Positions 28,049-35,529 of a stretch of DNA of 64,000 bases are shown piece after piece (the first letter of the stretch is position 1; every line of letters starts with the position of its first letter). The notes beneath the pieces are model-generated. The model was not told the DNA's origin and did no database searches. It saw nothing but the letters and a program-made list of their open reading frames with translations. This DNA comes from Aurantimonas coralicida_A (GTDB lineage: Bacteria > Pseudomonadota > Alphaproteobacteria > Rhizobiales > Rhizobiaceae): the NCBI RefSeq assembly GCF_036016755.1, contig NZ_JAYXIH010000019.1, forward strand, positions 1-64,000, in the 5' to 3' direction. The translations under genes were made by a program, and so were the position numbers.

Positions 28049-28083
28049 GGAAGGCCCGCGCAGCGGTGCGGCGCGGGCCTTCC
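28049..28083 (-). terminator. Strong hairpin between rplT and pheS
   Basis: GGAAGGCCCGCGC at 28049-28061 is perfectly complementary to GCGCGGGCCTTCC at 28071-28083, leaving a nine-base loop. On the minus strand it follows rplT by 22 bases and precedes pheS by about 90 bases, with only a short T run (TTT) after it. It is either the rplT terminator or a pheS attenuator; no Phe-rich leader peptide was found. Confidence 0.7.
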
Positions 28084-28105
28084 TGGCGTCATATGCGGCG
28101 TGGCT

Positions 28106-28525
28106 TCAGGCCGCGCGCTTCTCGCCGACGGCGCGCTCGTAGGCGCCTTCGAACTTGCTGTCCTTGAGATAGGCCAGCGCCGACTTCGCCTGCTCGCAGA
28201 GAACCGCGAAGGCCTCCGGCTCGTGGATCGCGATGTCGGACAGAACCTTGCGGTCGACCTCGATCCCGGCCTTGCCCAGACCGTCGATGAAGCGGCCATA
28301 GGTCAAGCCATGCTCGCGGACGGCGGCGTTGATGCGCTGAATCCACAAAGCGCGGAAATTGCGCTTCTTTACGCGGCGATCGCGCGTGGCGTACTGCTTC
28401 GACCGGTCGACGGCGGCCTTGGCGGCGCGGATGGTGTTCTTGCGGCGGCCGTAGAAACCCTTGGCCTGCTTGAGAACCTTCTTGTGCTTGGCATGGGACG
28501 TGACGCCCCGTTTCACTCTCGCCAT
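28106..28525 (-). CDS. rplT: 50S ribosomal protein L20
   Basis: L20 is a 23S rRNA assembly protein and a translational repressor of its own operon in several bacteria. The sequence starts MARVKRGVTSHAKHKKVLKQ and has the conserved NxRxLWIxRINAA segment. At 139 residues it is longer than the E. coli protein (118), with a C-terminal extension ending AYERAVGEKRAA, a length range I recall for Rhizobiales L20. It lies 38 bases after rpmI in the same direction. infC, normally just upstream, is displaced. Confidence 0.97.
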   Translation of the reverse strand: MARVKRGVTSHAKHKKVLKQAKGFYGRRKNTIRAAKAAVDRSKQYATRDRRVKKRNFRALWIQRINAAVREHGLTYGRFIDGLGKAGIEVDRKVLSDIAIHEPEAFAVLCEQAKSALAYLKDSKFEGAYERAVGEKRAA

Positions 28526-28563
28526 GATCTTGCTCCTGGAATTCTAGAAATGCGCGACGCCGC

Positions 28564-28764
28564 TCAGCGGTCGTAGGGCATGTAGGTCTTGACGATCCGC
28601 TCGTCGGGCTTCGACAAAATCATCGTGCCACGCGAGTCGCGAAGGAAGTCGTTGGAGCGTTTGATCATGCCATGGCGCTTGCCGGCGGCACCCGCCTTCA
28701 CGCGGCCGGAGGCCGTCATTCTGAAGCGCTTCTTGGCGCTCGCCTTGGTCTTCATCTTGGGCAT
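28564..28764 (-). CDS. rpmI: 50S ribosomal protein L35
   Basis: This 66-residue protein is a small basic large-subunit component: MPKMKTKASAKKRFRMTASG, then KRHGMIKRSNDFLRD. A good AGGAG precedes ATG 28764. It is followed by rplT. The promoter must lie within the 338 bases upstream, because the gene normally upstream, infC, is separated by an opposite-strand gene. Confidence 0.97.
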   Translation of the reverse strand: MPKMKTKASAKKRFRMTASGRVKAGAAGKRHGMIKRSNDFLRDSRGTMILSKPDERIVKTYMPYDR

Positions 28765-29102
28765 TTTGCTCTCCTAACGTGAGGATCGCGACTAGACGGG
28801 CCACCGTTTCCGGCCTGCTCCGCTCCGGTCTCATTCGGAATTGTCGCGACAGCATTGAGAACCGCCACGGCATGCCCTGCCGGTCGGTTCGCTTGGACGA
28901 CGGGCTTATAAGGCGCCTCGCAAGCCGACGCAAGAGCCCTCACGCGCGGGCCAACGCGGCGGGACGAAAATCCGCGCCCCTCGCTGGCTCCGATCGCTCC
29001 GCCGCTTCCTCGCTTTCCGGCGACTTCTACAACGCGGAATTGGTCCCTTGCCATCCAACACACTCGATGAAAAGATACTGGTGGGGCAAGGGATGGAGAG
29101 CA
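28765..29102. other. 338-base divergent gap between rpmI and the LuxR-like gene
   Basis: It contains the upstream regions of rpmI-rplT (minus) and the regulator-like gene (plus). An open frame extends the latter upstream to about 28779, but its Arg/Ser-rich translation is not protein-like. I see no RNA gene or clear leader structure. Confidence 0.45.
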
Positions 29103-30035
29103 ATGACGCTCATTCAATTTCCGGGGCGACTCGGCGATGTCCGGGAAAAAACCGCCCTGGCTTCGATTTGCCCCTGTCACTGGGCGGCGGTTCTAACCTC
29201 GTTGGAGCGACTTTTTCCCAGTGCCTCGGCTGTGCTGGAGCGTGTTGGCGCCGGCGCGGCTGATAGCGGGCGATTTTGCGCCGGCAATCCAACGTTACGC
29301 CGGATCGTCGGCGCACGATGGGATGCCCAGGGCCTCGATTACCTTTCCGTCGGCACGATCTTTCGGATGAGCGAATTGCCGGAGACCGGCCTGCCCTCGT
29401 CCCGGCGACGCGACGACGGCATCGCACATGGCGGGGCAGGGATTGTCCTTCATCGGCGAGCCTCCCGCCTGTGGGTTCTGTCGGTTCAGGTTCCGCTCCC
29501 GCTCGGCGATCGATACGACGCGGCCATCGCGACGCTTCTGCGCCGGTTGGCGCCGGATCTGCGACGGTCGTTTCTGATCTCGTACGGCCTTGGCACGACC
29601 GAGCAGCCCGACCGGGCGACGATCGAGTCGATCTGGGACGAACTGTCCGTCGGGGTCGTCTTATTGTCGGCAGGCCTGAGGCCCTTAGCCGTGAACACGG
29701 CCGCCGAGGAGATCGTCACCACCCGCCGGTTCTTTGCTCCGCTGGGGTGCCGCGGCTCGTTGCGGGCGGCCGTCAACAACGACAATGACCGCCTGCGTCT
29801 GGCAGCCAGCCGTATCGTATACGGGGAAAGCGACGTGGAGACCGTCGACCTCAAAGGGGTCCGATGCACGGCTCCGCTGCCTGTCACGCTTCGCGCCGTG
29901 GGGCGCGGGACTGGAAGCAGACGGTTCAACGCGTTGGCCAAGGGCGTCGAGGAAACCCTCGTGGCGATCATCGGGGATTGCGAACCATCATACGGCAACA
30001 CGAATGCGCTGCGCGCCTCGGCGGCAAATCGATAG
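29103..30035 (+). CDS. LuxR-family-like sensor protein lacking its HTH domain
   Basis: From ATG 29103 the product has 310 residues. The stretch IWDELSVGVVLLSAGLRPLA followed by VNTAAEEIVTTRRFF resembles the PAS-like centre of a group of LuxR-type regulators with a GVVLLDxxGRxxxxNxAAE motif. These normally end in a LuxR HTH of about 60 residues. Here the protein ends GNTNALRASAANR without one, and no HTH is found in other frames downstream. An opposite-strand gene between infC and rpmI is unexpected. It may be a degraded regulator or a HTH-less sensor. Function is not assigned. Confidence 0.5.
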   Translation: MTLIQFPGRLGDVREKTALASICPCHWAAVLTSLERLFPSASAVLERVGAGAADSGRFCAGNPTLRRIVGARWDAQGLDYLSVGTIFRMSELPETGLPSSRRRDDGIAHGGAGIVLHRRASRLWVLSVQVPLPLGDRYDAAIATLLRRLAPDLRRSFLISYGLGTTEQPDRATIESIWDELSVGVVLLSAGLRPLAVNTAAEEIVTTRRFFAPLGCRGSLRAAVNNDNDRLRLAASRIVYGESDVETVDLKGVRCTAPLPVTLRAVGRGTGSRRFNALAKGVEETLVAIIGDCEPSYGNTNALRASAANR

Positions 30036-30173
30036 GCCCACCTAAGCGAAAGGCCGCCAGCGTTCGGCGCCACAGGATCAGGCCGGGATTTCGCCCGGGC
30101 GGTCAGGCGAGCGGCGGCAAGGTTTTACATTCCCCGCGCCGCAAGGTGTGTACCGCGGACCCGGATGAGCCGT

Positions 30174-30713
30174 TCAGCCTCGCGGTGCCAAGACCATCAT
30201 CATCTGGCGGCCTTCAAGCTTCGGCTCGGCCTCGACCTTCGAGATTTCAGCCGTTTCCTCGCGAACGCGGTTCAGAAGCCGCATGCCGAGTTCCTGATGG
30301 GCCATTTCACGCCCACGGAACCGCAACGTGACCTTGACCTTGTCGCCCTCGTCGAAGAAGCGACGGACCGACTTCATCTTGGTCTCGTAGTCGTGTTCAT
30401 CGATGTTCGGCCGCATCTTGATCTCTTTGACCTCGATGGTCTTCTGGCGCCGTCGCGTCTCAGCGGCCTTCTTCTGGCTCTCGTATTTCAGCTTGCCCAG
30501 GTCGAGAATCTTGCAGACCGGCGGATTGGCGGTCGGCACGATCTCGACGAGATCCAACCCCGCGTCCTCGGCCATCGTCAAAGCGTCCTGCGTCGCCACA
30601 GGCCCGAGGTTCGTCCCCTCGGTATCGATCAACTGAACCTGCGGAACGCGAATCTCCTTGTTGGAGCGCGGCCCCTCTTTCTGGGTCGGCGGTGCACGAA
30701 ATGGTCTGCGAAT
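30174..30713 (-). CDS. infC: Translation initiation factor IF-3, AUU start
   Basis: IF-3 keeps the 30S subunit free and checks start codons. Translation from the ATT at 30713 gives IRRPFRAPPTQKEGPRSNKE and then IRVPQVQLIDTEGTNLG, the expected N-terminus, and a 179-residue protein. AGGAGAG is about seven bases upstream of this ATT, and no ATG or GTG gives a full-length product. The rest shows the linker and C-terminal domain (KEIKMRPNIDEHDYETK). A rare AUU start is the known basis of infC autoregulation, because IF-3 discriminates against it. rpmI is not adjacent. Confidence 0.93.
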   Translation of the reverse strand: MRRPFRAPPTQKEGPRSNKEIRVPQVQLIDTEGTNLGPVATQDALTMAEDAGLDLVEIVPTANPPVCKILDLGKLKYESQKKAAETRRRQKTIEVKEIKMRPNIDEHDYETKMKSVRRFFDEGDKVKVTLRFRGREMAHQELGMRLLNRVREETAEISKVEAEPKLEGRQMMMVLAPRG

Positions 30714-31038
30714 GGTCGTTCTCTCCTGTTATTGACGATCCCGGGTGGGCCATGAAAACGCCAACGGCTGCCGGATTCCCCTGCCTTATGGGAAAACCGA
30801 ACGTCAAAGTTTCATCACGCGCCCAATCAGCGGCGTCCTCTATAGCATCGACATCGGCGAATGGCACGCCCACCGCGATAAAAAGCTGCCATGACCGTCA
30901 TGGCGACCCTTTCGCCAGCTCGTTCTTCGCGTCATTAGCGCACGGACGGTCACTGCCCGACACCATCGAACATGGAACCTGCCAACCGGTTTCGCCAGTA
31001 CCGCCCATCAATCCGGCAACGAAAGGACCGCGACGATC
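30714..31038. other. 325-base divergent gap upstream of infC and a hydrolase gene
   Basis: The segment next to infC is its leader with the Shine-Dalgarno at about 30720-30726. I find no gene with codon-like sequence, no tRNA and no clear hairpin. It should hold the promoters of both flanking genes. Confidence 0.45.
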
Positions 31039-31845
31039 ATGCAGTCAGAGACCAAGGCGGAACAGCCGCGCACCATCACCGTCGGCTCCGGGTCGAGCGC
31101 CCGCACGATCGCCTTTCGCACCCAGGCGGGTGACGCGCCGGCGCTCGTCTGGCTCGGTGGCTACCGGTCCGACATGCACGGAACCAAGGCCGAGCACCTG
31201 GCGCAACTGGCCGAAAAACAGGCGCTCGCCTTTTGCCGGCTGGATTATTCCGGCCATGGCGAGTCCGGCGGGCGGTTCGAGGACGGCACGATCGGCCGCT
31301 GGACCGAGGAGGCCGCCGCGGTCATCGACGCCGCGGTCGACGGTCCGGCGATCCTGATCGGCTCTTCGATGGGGGCCTGGATCGCGCTGCGTCTCGTCCA
31401 GACGGCGCTGGCGGCCGGAAAGCCAGCCGAGGTCGCCGGGCTTTTGCTGCTGGCGCCGGCACCGGACTTCACTCATCGGCTGATGGAACCGAAGTTGCGC
31501 GACGACCAACGCGCGGCCCTTGAGCGCGACGGCTTCATCGCCGAGCCCTCCGACTACTCGCCGGAGCCGAACATCTATACGCGGAAGCTGTTCGAGGATG
31601 GCGCCGCAAATCTGGTCATGGAGGGGCTGATCGAAACGCGATGTCCGGTGACAATCATCCAAGGCATGGCGGATCAAGACGTGCCGTTCGCGCACGCGCT
31701 CGAACTGGTGACGCATCTGCCGTCGGAGGGCGTCATCGTAACCCTGATCCGTGACGGCGACCATCGTCTGTCGCGGCCGCAGGATCTCGAACTCATCGAG
31801 CGCGCCGCCCTCGATCTGGTTACCGCGGCGCGCGACGGCAGCTGA
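31039..31845 (+). CDS. Alpha/beta hydrolase
   Basis: The 268-residue protein has the alpha/beta hydrolase fold: oxyanion region VWLGGYRSDMHGTKAEHL, strand CRLDYSGHGESGG, nucleophile elbow LIGSSMGAWIAL (Ser near residue 110), Asp in GMADQDVPF and His in RDGDHRLSRP. The set matches an ABHD10-like or BAAT-type carboxylesterase/thioesterase subfamily of proteobacteria. The substrate is unknown. Fifteen residues at the N-terminus are polar and the true start could be slightly later. Confidence 0.85.
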   Translation: MQSETKAEQPRTITVGSGSSARTIAFRTQAGDAPALVWLGGYRSDMHGTKAEHLAQLAEKQALAFCRLDYSGHGESGGRFEDGTIGRWTEEAAAVIDAAVDGPAILIGSSMGAWIALRLVQTALAAGKPAEVAGLLLLAPAPDFTHRLMEPKLRDDQRAALERDGFIAEPSDYSPEPNIYTRKLFEDGAANLVMEGLIETRCPVTIIQGMADQDVPFAHALELVTHLPSEGVIVTLIRDGDHRLSRPQDLELIERAALDLVTAARDGS

Positions 31846-32136
31846 CCAAAGGTTCCGTTCCAATCCTTCCGCCACGACTGTTGGCGGGCCGATGTCATAT
31901 TTTTATCACTTGCGCCGCGGCCCGCCGCGACAATTCCCTTTTATTCCCTCGACTTAGTTGGCTGCGCTGGCGCGCGATTCCGGCCGTCGGCCGCGGGTAA
32001 ACTCTCGCTATCGACGATGAGCCTTGAGTGGGGCTGGTCATTGAAGCTTCTGCAACCCTCTGAATGTGTTGACAGTTTTCACGATTGCTTCAACCATGAG
32101 CCATCTACGCATTTTTCGTACAAAGGGGAGTACGAA

Positions 32137-32751
32137 ATGGGGGCCTTTCGCGCATTTGGCGCCACGGTACTGCTTTGTCTGTCGGTCACTGCCACTTCGG
32201 CGCGCTCGGAGCCGCGTGGCGCCTTCATGGGCCTCGGCAATCCCACCACACAACCGATCGGCCATCTGCTCTTCTGTCAGGAATATTCGCGCGAGTGCGA
32301 GCCGCCCGCCGCAGGGATCACCGCAGCTCCACTGAAGCTGAGCCGTCCCCTCATCCTGTCGGTGGCTGCCGTGAACACGACCATCAACGCCCGCATCAAA
32401 GCCCGTTCCGACTTGGATATCTACGGTGTCGAGGAGCGCTGGGCCTATCCGGCCGTCGAGGGCGACTGCGAGGATTTCGTCCTCTTAAAACGCCGTGTGC
32501 TCTCACAGAAAGGCATCGATCTCGCCAACCTGTTGATCACGGTCGTCCTCAGGCCGGACGGCGAAGGCCACGCGGTGCTGACGTTGCGAACGACGCAGGG
32601 CGACTTCATCCTCGACAATCTCGAATGGCGTATCCTGGCCTGGGCGGACACGCCCTACAAATATCTCAAACGACAAAGCAGCGCCGATCCCGGCCGCTGG
32701 ATCGACATTGGGCACGGCGGGGACGTAATCGTCAGCGCCGTCGAGAAATGA
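32137..32751 (+). CDS. Periplasmic BTLCP transglutaminase-like cysteine protease
   Basis: The family (DUF920, bacterial transglutaminase-like cysteine proteinase) includes LapG-type enzymes. From ATG 32137, with GGGGAG upstream, the 204-residue protein has a signal peptide ending near TSARS (residue 22). The catalytic triad appears as Cys in EGDCEDFVLLKR (about residue 111), His in EGHAVLTL (about 150) and Asp in FILDNL (about 164). A longer reading frame starting 120 bases earlier would bury the signal peptide and is rejected. No LapD or adhesin gene is nearby. Confidence 0.88.
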   Translation: MGAFRAFGATVLLCLSVTATSARSEPRGAFMGLGNPTTQPIGHLLFCQEYSRECEPPAAGITAAPLKLSRPLILSVAAVNTTINARIKARSDLDIYGVEERWAYPAVEGDCEDFVLLKRRVLSQKGIDLANLLITVVLRPDGEGHAVLTLRTTQGDFILDNLEWRILAWADTPYKYLKRQSSADPGRWIDIGHGGDVIVSAVEK

Positions 32752-32762
32752 CCCCGAGGGCG

Positions 32763-33746
32763 TCAGGCATTGCCAATGAGAACGCCGGCCGCGAAGACCA
32801 GCGCTCCGCCCAGGACCACCTGTAGCGCCGCCCGCAGAAAGGGCGTGTCCATATAGCGGTTCTGAATGAAGGCAATTGCCCACAGTTCGAAGAAGACGAC
32901 GACGAAGGCGATCGCCGTCGCGGTCCAAAAGTCCGAAATCAGATAAGGCAAGGCATGGCCGAGACCGCCGAGCGCGGTCATCACGCCGGAGGCGATGCCG
33001 CGGCGCATGGGAGAGCCACGTCCCGACAGCACGCCATCGTCGCTGGCCGCCTCGGTAAAGCCCATGGAGATGCCGGCACCGATTGATGCGGCAAGCCCGA
33101 TCAGCAGCGTCTGGTGGCTGTCGTGGGTGGCGAAGGCGGCGGCGAAGATCGGTGCGAGCGTCGAGACGGACCCGTCCATCAACCCGGCAAGACCCGGCTG
33201 GACATAGGTGAGGATGAACGCCCGCCGCTCGGTCTCGGCCTCCTCCGACCGAACGCCTTCGGTGATCGTCTCATCGACAAGCGTCTGGGCGGTTCGCTCA
33301 TGCTGTGCTTCGGCGGCGGCGAGATCGCCGAGCAATTGCCGAACGCCCGCGTCCTGACTGCGCTTTGCCGCCTCCCGATAGAAGGTCGCCGCCTGCCGTT
33401 CCATGTCAGCGGCCGCCTGACGCGCCCGCTCGATCCCGAGCGGGCGAACCAGCCAATCGGGCTTGCGTTGATAGAAGCCACGAATATCGGAGCGGCGCAC
33501 CAGCGGGATTCTTTCGCCGAATTTCTCGCGGAACAGCGTGATAAGCCGACGCCGGTGCTCATCCTCCTCCTCCGCCATCGCCTCGAAAATCTTGGCCGAC
33601 GCCGGATAGTTCTCGCGCAAGCCGTCGGCGAAGGCACCATAGATCCGGCCATCCTCCTCTTCCGCTCCGATGGCGAGTGCAAGAATCTCGGCTTCCGACA
33701 GGTCGTCGATGGTTCGGCGGGTGAACGCGGTCATACGGCTCAACAT
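32763..33746 (-). CDS. mbfA: Membrane-bound ferritin-like iron exporter MbfA
   Basis: MbfA exports iron and protects against iron and hydrogen peroxide in rhizobia and Agrobacterium. The 327-residue protein has an N-terminal ferritin-like domain with di-iron ligands in AEEEDGRIY and AEEEDEHRRR (about residues 30-65) and in AAEAQHERTA. It is fused to a C-terminal VIT1/CCC1-type membrane domain of five helices (GLMDGSVSTLAPIFAAAFAT onward). ATG 33746 follows GAAAGAG and is preferred over TTG 33752 or ATG 33734. An Irr-like dyad lies 15 bases upstream. Confidence 0.9.
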   Translation of the reverse strand: MLSRMTAFTRRTIDDLSEAEILALAIGAEEEDGRIYGAFADGLRENYPASAKIFEAMAEEEDEHRRRLITLFREKFGERIPLVRRSDIRGFYQRKPDWLVRPLGIERARQAAADMERQAATFYREAAKRSQDAGVRQLLGDLAAAEAQHERTAQTLVDETITEGVRSEEAETERRAFILTYVQPGLAGLMDGSVSTLAPIFAAAFATHDSHQTLLIGLAASIGAGISMGFTEAASDDGVLSGRGSPMRRGIASGVMTALGGLGHALPYLISDFWTATAIAFVVVFFELWAIAFIQNRYMDTPFLRAALQVVLGGALVFAAGVLIGNA

Positions 33747-33760
33747 CGGCAACTCTTTCT

Positions 33761-33787
33761 TTAGAATGATTCCAATCTACTGATTGG
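33761..33787 (-). promoter_or_regulatory. Irr-like iron control element upstream of mbfA
   Basis: TTAGAATGATTCCAA at 33761-33775 is a near palindrome of the ICE type (TTnGAATnATTCnAA) recognised by the iron response regulator Irr. An overlapping dyad CCAATC-TACT-GATTGG spans 33772-33787. Known mbfA genes are Irr-repressed, which supports the match. Binding is inferred. Confidence 0.55.
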
Positions 33788-33982
33788 TTCTCTCGTTCGC
33801 AAGCCGCGCGAGACCTCTGTCCGGCATCCCTATCCGCCTTGGCACCGCAACAGCGGCGAGGCGGCCGGGCAGTGTTCAGCCGACATTCATCATGATTACG
33901 AAAATATAAACACTTGAAAGACACGCCCGATTCATCGGCAGGCCCGATACATCGATCGGCCGTGTCAGTAGAAGGATGACCC

Positions 33983-34255
33983 ATGCCTATCGACGACGAC
34001 CGGCAGCTCGCCGAAGAGGTAGAAGCCGCGCTCAAGGCGCTCGGGATCGCCCGTCTGCGTTCGCGCTCGACAGGCCCCGTACAGCGCTATGTCATGGAAT
34101 TGAGTGGGACAAAGCTGACCGAGACGCCGTCGCCGGACGCGCAAACACCCCGATCCAAAACCGATTCATCGATGCCCATCGCGCAAGACCAGGTCGGCTC
34201 TAGTCGGCGTCTCCTGCCTGCGGATCCGAGGGCACTTCCTCCGTCGCCGGAATGA
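33983..34255 (+). CDS. Small hypothetical protein
   Basis: Translation from ATG 33983, preceded by GAAGG, gives 90 residues starting MPIDDDRQLAEEVEAALKAL. The first half is a plausible amphipathic helical protein; the second half is Pro/Ser-rich and overlaps the 3' end of yacG on the opposite strand by 56 bases, so its tail may be non-coding. I do not recognise the family. Confidence 0.35.
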   Translation: MPIDDDRQLAEEVEAALKALGIARLRSRSTGPVQRYVMELSGTKLTETPSPDAQTPRSKTDSSMPIAQDQVGSSRRLLPADPRALPPSPE

Positions 34256-34403
34256 CGTAGCTCCCGCTCAGCCAACGATGCAGGTCGACGGTTTTGCAGC
34301 GCGCCGAACAGAACGGGTAGTTTTCGCGCCCCGCGGCACGGCCGCATTCCGGACAGCGCCGCTTGGGCCGGAGCGGCGTGACCGTGGCCGGACCGGGGCT
34401 CAT
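34200..34403 (-). CDS. yacG: DNA gyrase inhibitor YacG (zinc-binding)
   Basis: YacG is a short zinc protein that binds GyrB and inhibits gyrase. The 67-residue product has CPECGRAAGRENYPFCSARC, the four-cysteine ligand set, followed by KTVDLHRWLSGSYVIP. The ATG at 34403 is chosen because it directly precedes the conserved domain. It overlaps the maf stop by four bases, and infA-maf-yacG is the standard alphaproteobacterial order. Confidence 0.9.
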   Translation of the reverse strand: MSPGPATVTPLRPKRRCPECGRAAGRENYPFCSARCKTVDLHRWLSGSYVIPATEEVPSDPQAGDAD

Positions 34404-35041
34404 GCGTCCTCCGTCGCGACCGTGGCGGCCTTCCACCGTGCATGGATGTCGTAACCCTCACCCGCCAGCAATGCCAGCGTTTCATAGAGCGGCAGGCCGA
34501 CGACGTTGGTATAGGAGCCGACAAGCCGGACGACAAAGCTGCCCGCGAGCCCCTGGATGGCATAGCTGCCGGCCTTGCCTCGCCACTCGCCGGACGCGAT
34601 GTAACTGTCAATGTCCTGGCGCGACAGCCGCTTGAAGCGGACCCGGGTCTCGATCAGGCGCTGGCGCAGCGCTCCCCGCGGGCCGATCAGGCAGACGCCG
34701 GTATAGACGCGATGGGTTCGCCCGGAGAGCGTCCGCAGATTAGCGACGGCGTCATCGACGAGTTCGCCCTTCGGCATGATCTGACGCCCCACGGAGACCA
34801 CCGTGTCCGCAGCGACGATGTAGGATGGGCCGTCGATGTCGAGCTCGCGCAGCGCCTTGGCTGCGACTTCGGCCTTCGCCTTCGACAAGCGCTTGGCCAG
34901 CGAGCGGGGATGCTCGTTGCGCTGAGGGGTCTCGTCCAGATCGGCCGGCAGCAGGCGATCCGGCTCGATCCCGGCCTGATTGAGAAGTTCGAGCCGCCGG
35001 GGCGAACCCGAGGCGAGCACCAGGAGGGGGCGCGCTGACAT
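34400..35041 (-). CDS. maf: Maf-family nucleoside triphosphate pyrophosphatase
   Basis: Maf proteins hydrolyse dTTP/UTP or modified pyrimidine triphosphates and have been linked to septum control. The 213-residue product has LLVLASGSPRRLELL at the N-terminus for phosphate binding, SKAKAEV, then ADTVVSVGRQIMPK with the catalytic acid, and SGRTHRVYTGV. The ATG at 35041 follows a TTG. Its stop overlaps yacG. It follows infA by about 20 bases in the same direction. Confidence 0.93.
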   Translation of the reverse strand: MSARPLLVLASGSPRRLELLNQAGIEPDRLLPADLDETPQRNEHPRSLAKRLSKAKAEVAAKALRELDIDGPSYIVAADTVVSVGRQIMPKGELVDDAVANLRTLSGRTHRVYTGVCLIGPRGALRQRLIETRVRFKRLSRQDIDSYIASGEWRGKAGSYAIQGLAGSFVVRLVGSYTNVVGLPLYETLALLAGEGYDIHARWKAATVATEDA

Positions 35042-35061
35042 CAAGTCGTCCGCTCGTCAGG

Positions 35062-35280
35062 CTATTTGAAACGATAGGTGATGCGACCCTTGGTCAGGTC
35101 GTAAGGCGTCATCTCGACGAGCACCTTATCGCCGGTCAGGACGCGAATGCGGTTCTTGCGCATCCGACCCGCCGTGTGGGCGATGATCTCATGCTCGTTT
35201 TCCAGCTTGATACGGAAGGTGGCGTTGGGCAGCAACTCGGTGACCGTACCGGGAAATTCGAGAACTTCTTCTTTTGCCAT
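35062..35280 (-). CDS. infA: Translation initiation factor IF-1
   Basis: IF-1 is the 72-residue S1/OB-fold factor that binds the A site of the 30S subunit. The sequence MAKEEVLEFPGTVTELLPNA, then GRMRKNRIRVLTGDKVLVEM, is fully conserved. It begins at ATG 35280. maf and yacG follow in the usual alphaproteobacterial order. The 249 bases upstream, towards murA, contain no recognisable gene. Confidence 0.97.
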   Translation of the reverse strand: MAKEEVLEFPGTVTELLPNATFRIKLENEHEIIAHTAGRMRKNRIRVLTGDKVLVEMTPYDLTKGRITYRFK

Positions 35281-35529
35281 ATGGTGTAGAGCCTTGAGCG
35301 ATGTCGGAGCGGGAAGCGGAAGCTTCGCGGCGAAGGAAAGCCGCCCCGATCGGGCGGCGACGAATTGGAAATTCGCGCCATAAATCGGGGCAAACCGCCG
35401 AAAAAGCAATATGCCGCCACGATTTGGCGGCGCCGGTACCGTTCCGTCGGTGGGCGGCGATCCGGATGACGGTCGCGCGGCTCTTCTCCTACGCCGTTTT
35501 GGCGGCCGGATCGAGTCCCCGCCGCAGCG

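Noticed and set aside
35281..35529. Gene between infA and murA, where alphaproteobacteria often carry hisD and a phosphatase
   Set aside because: No open frame of protein-like composition fits the 249 bases.
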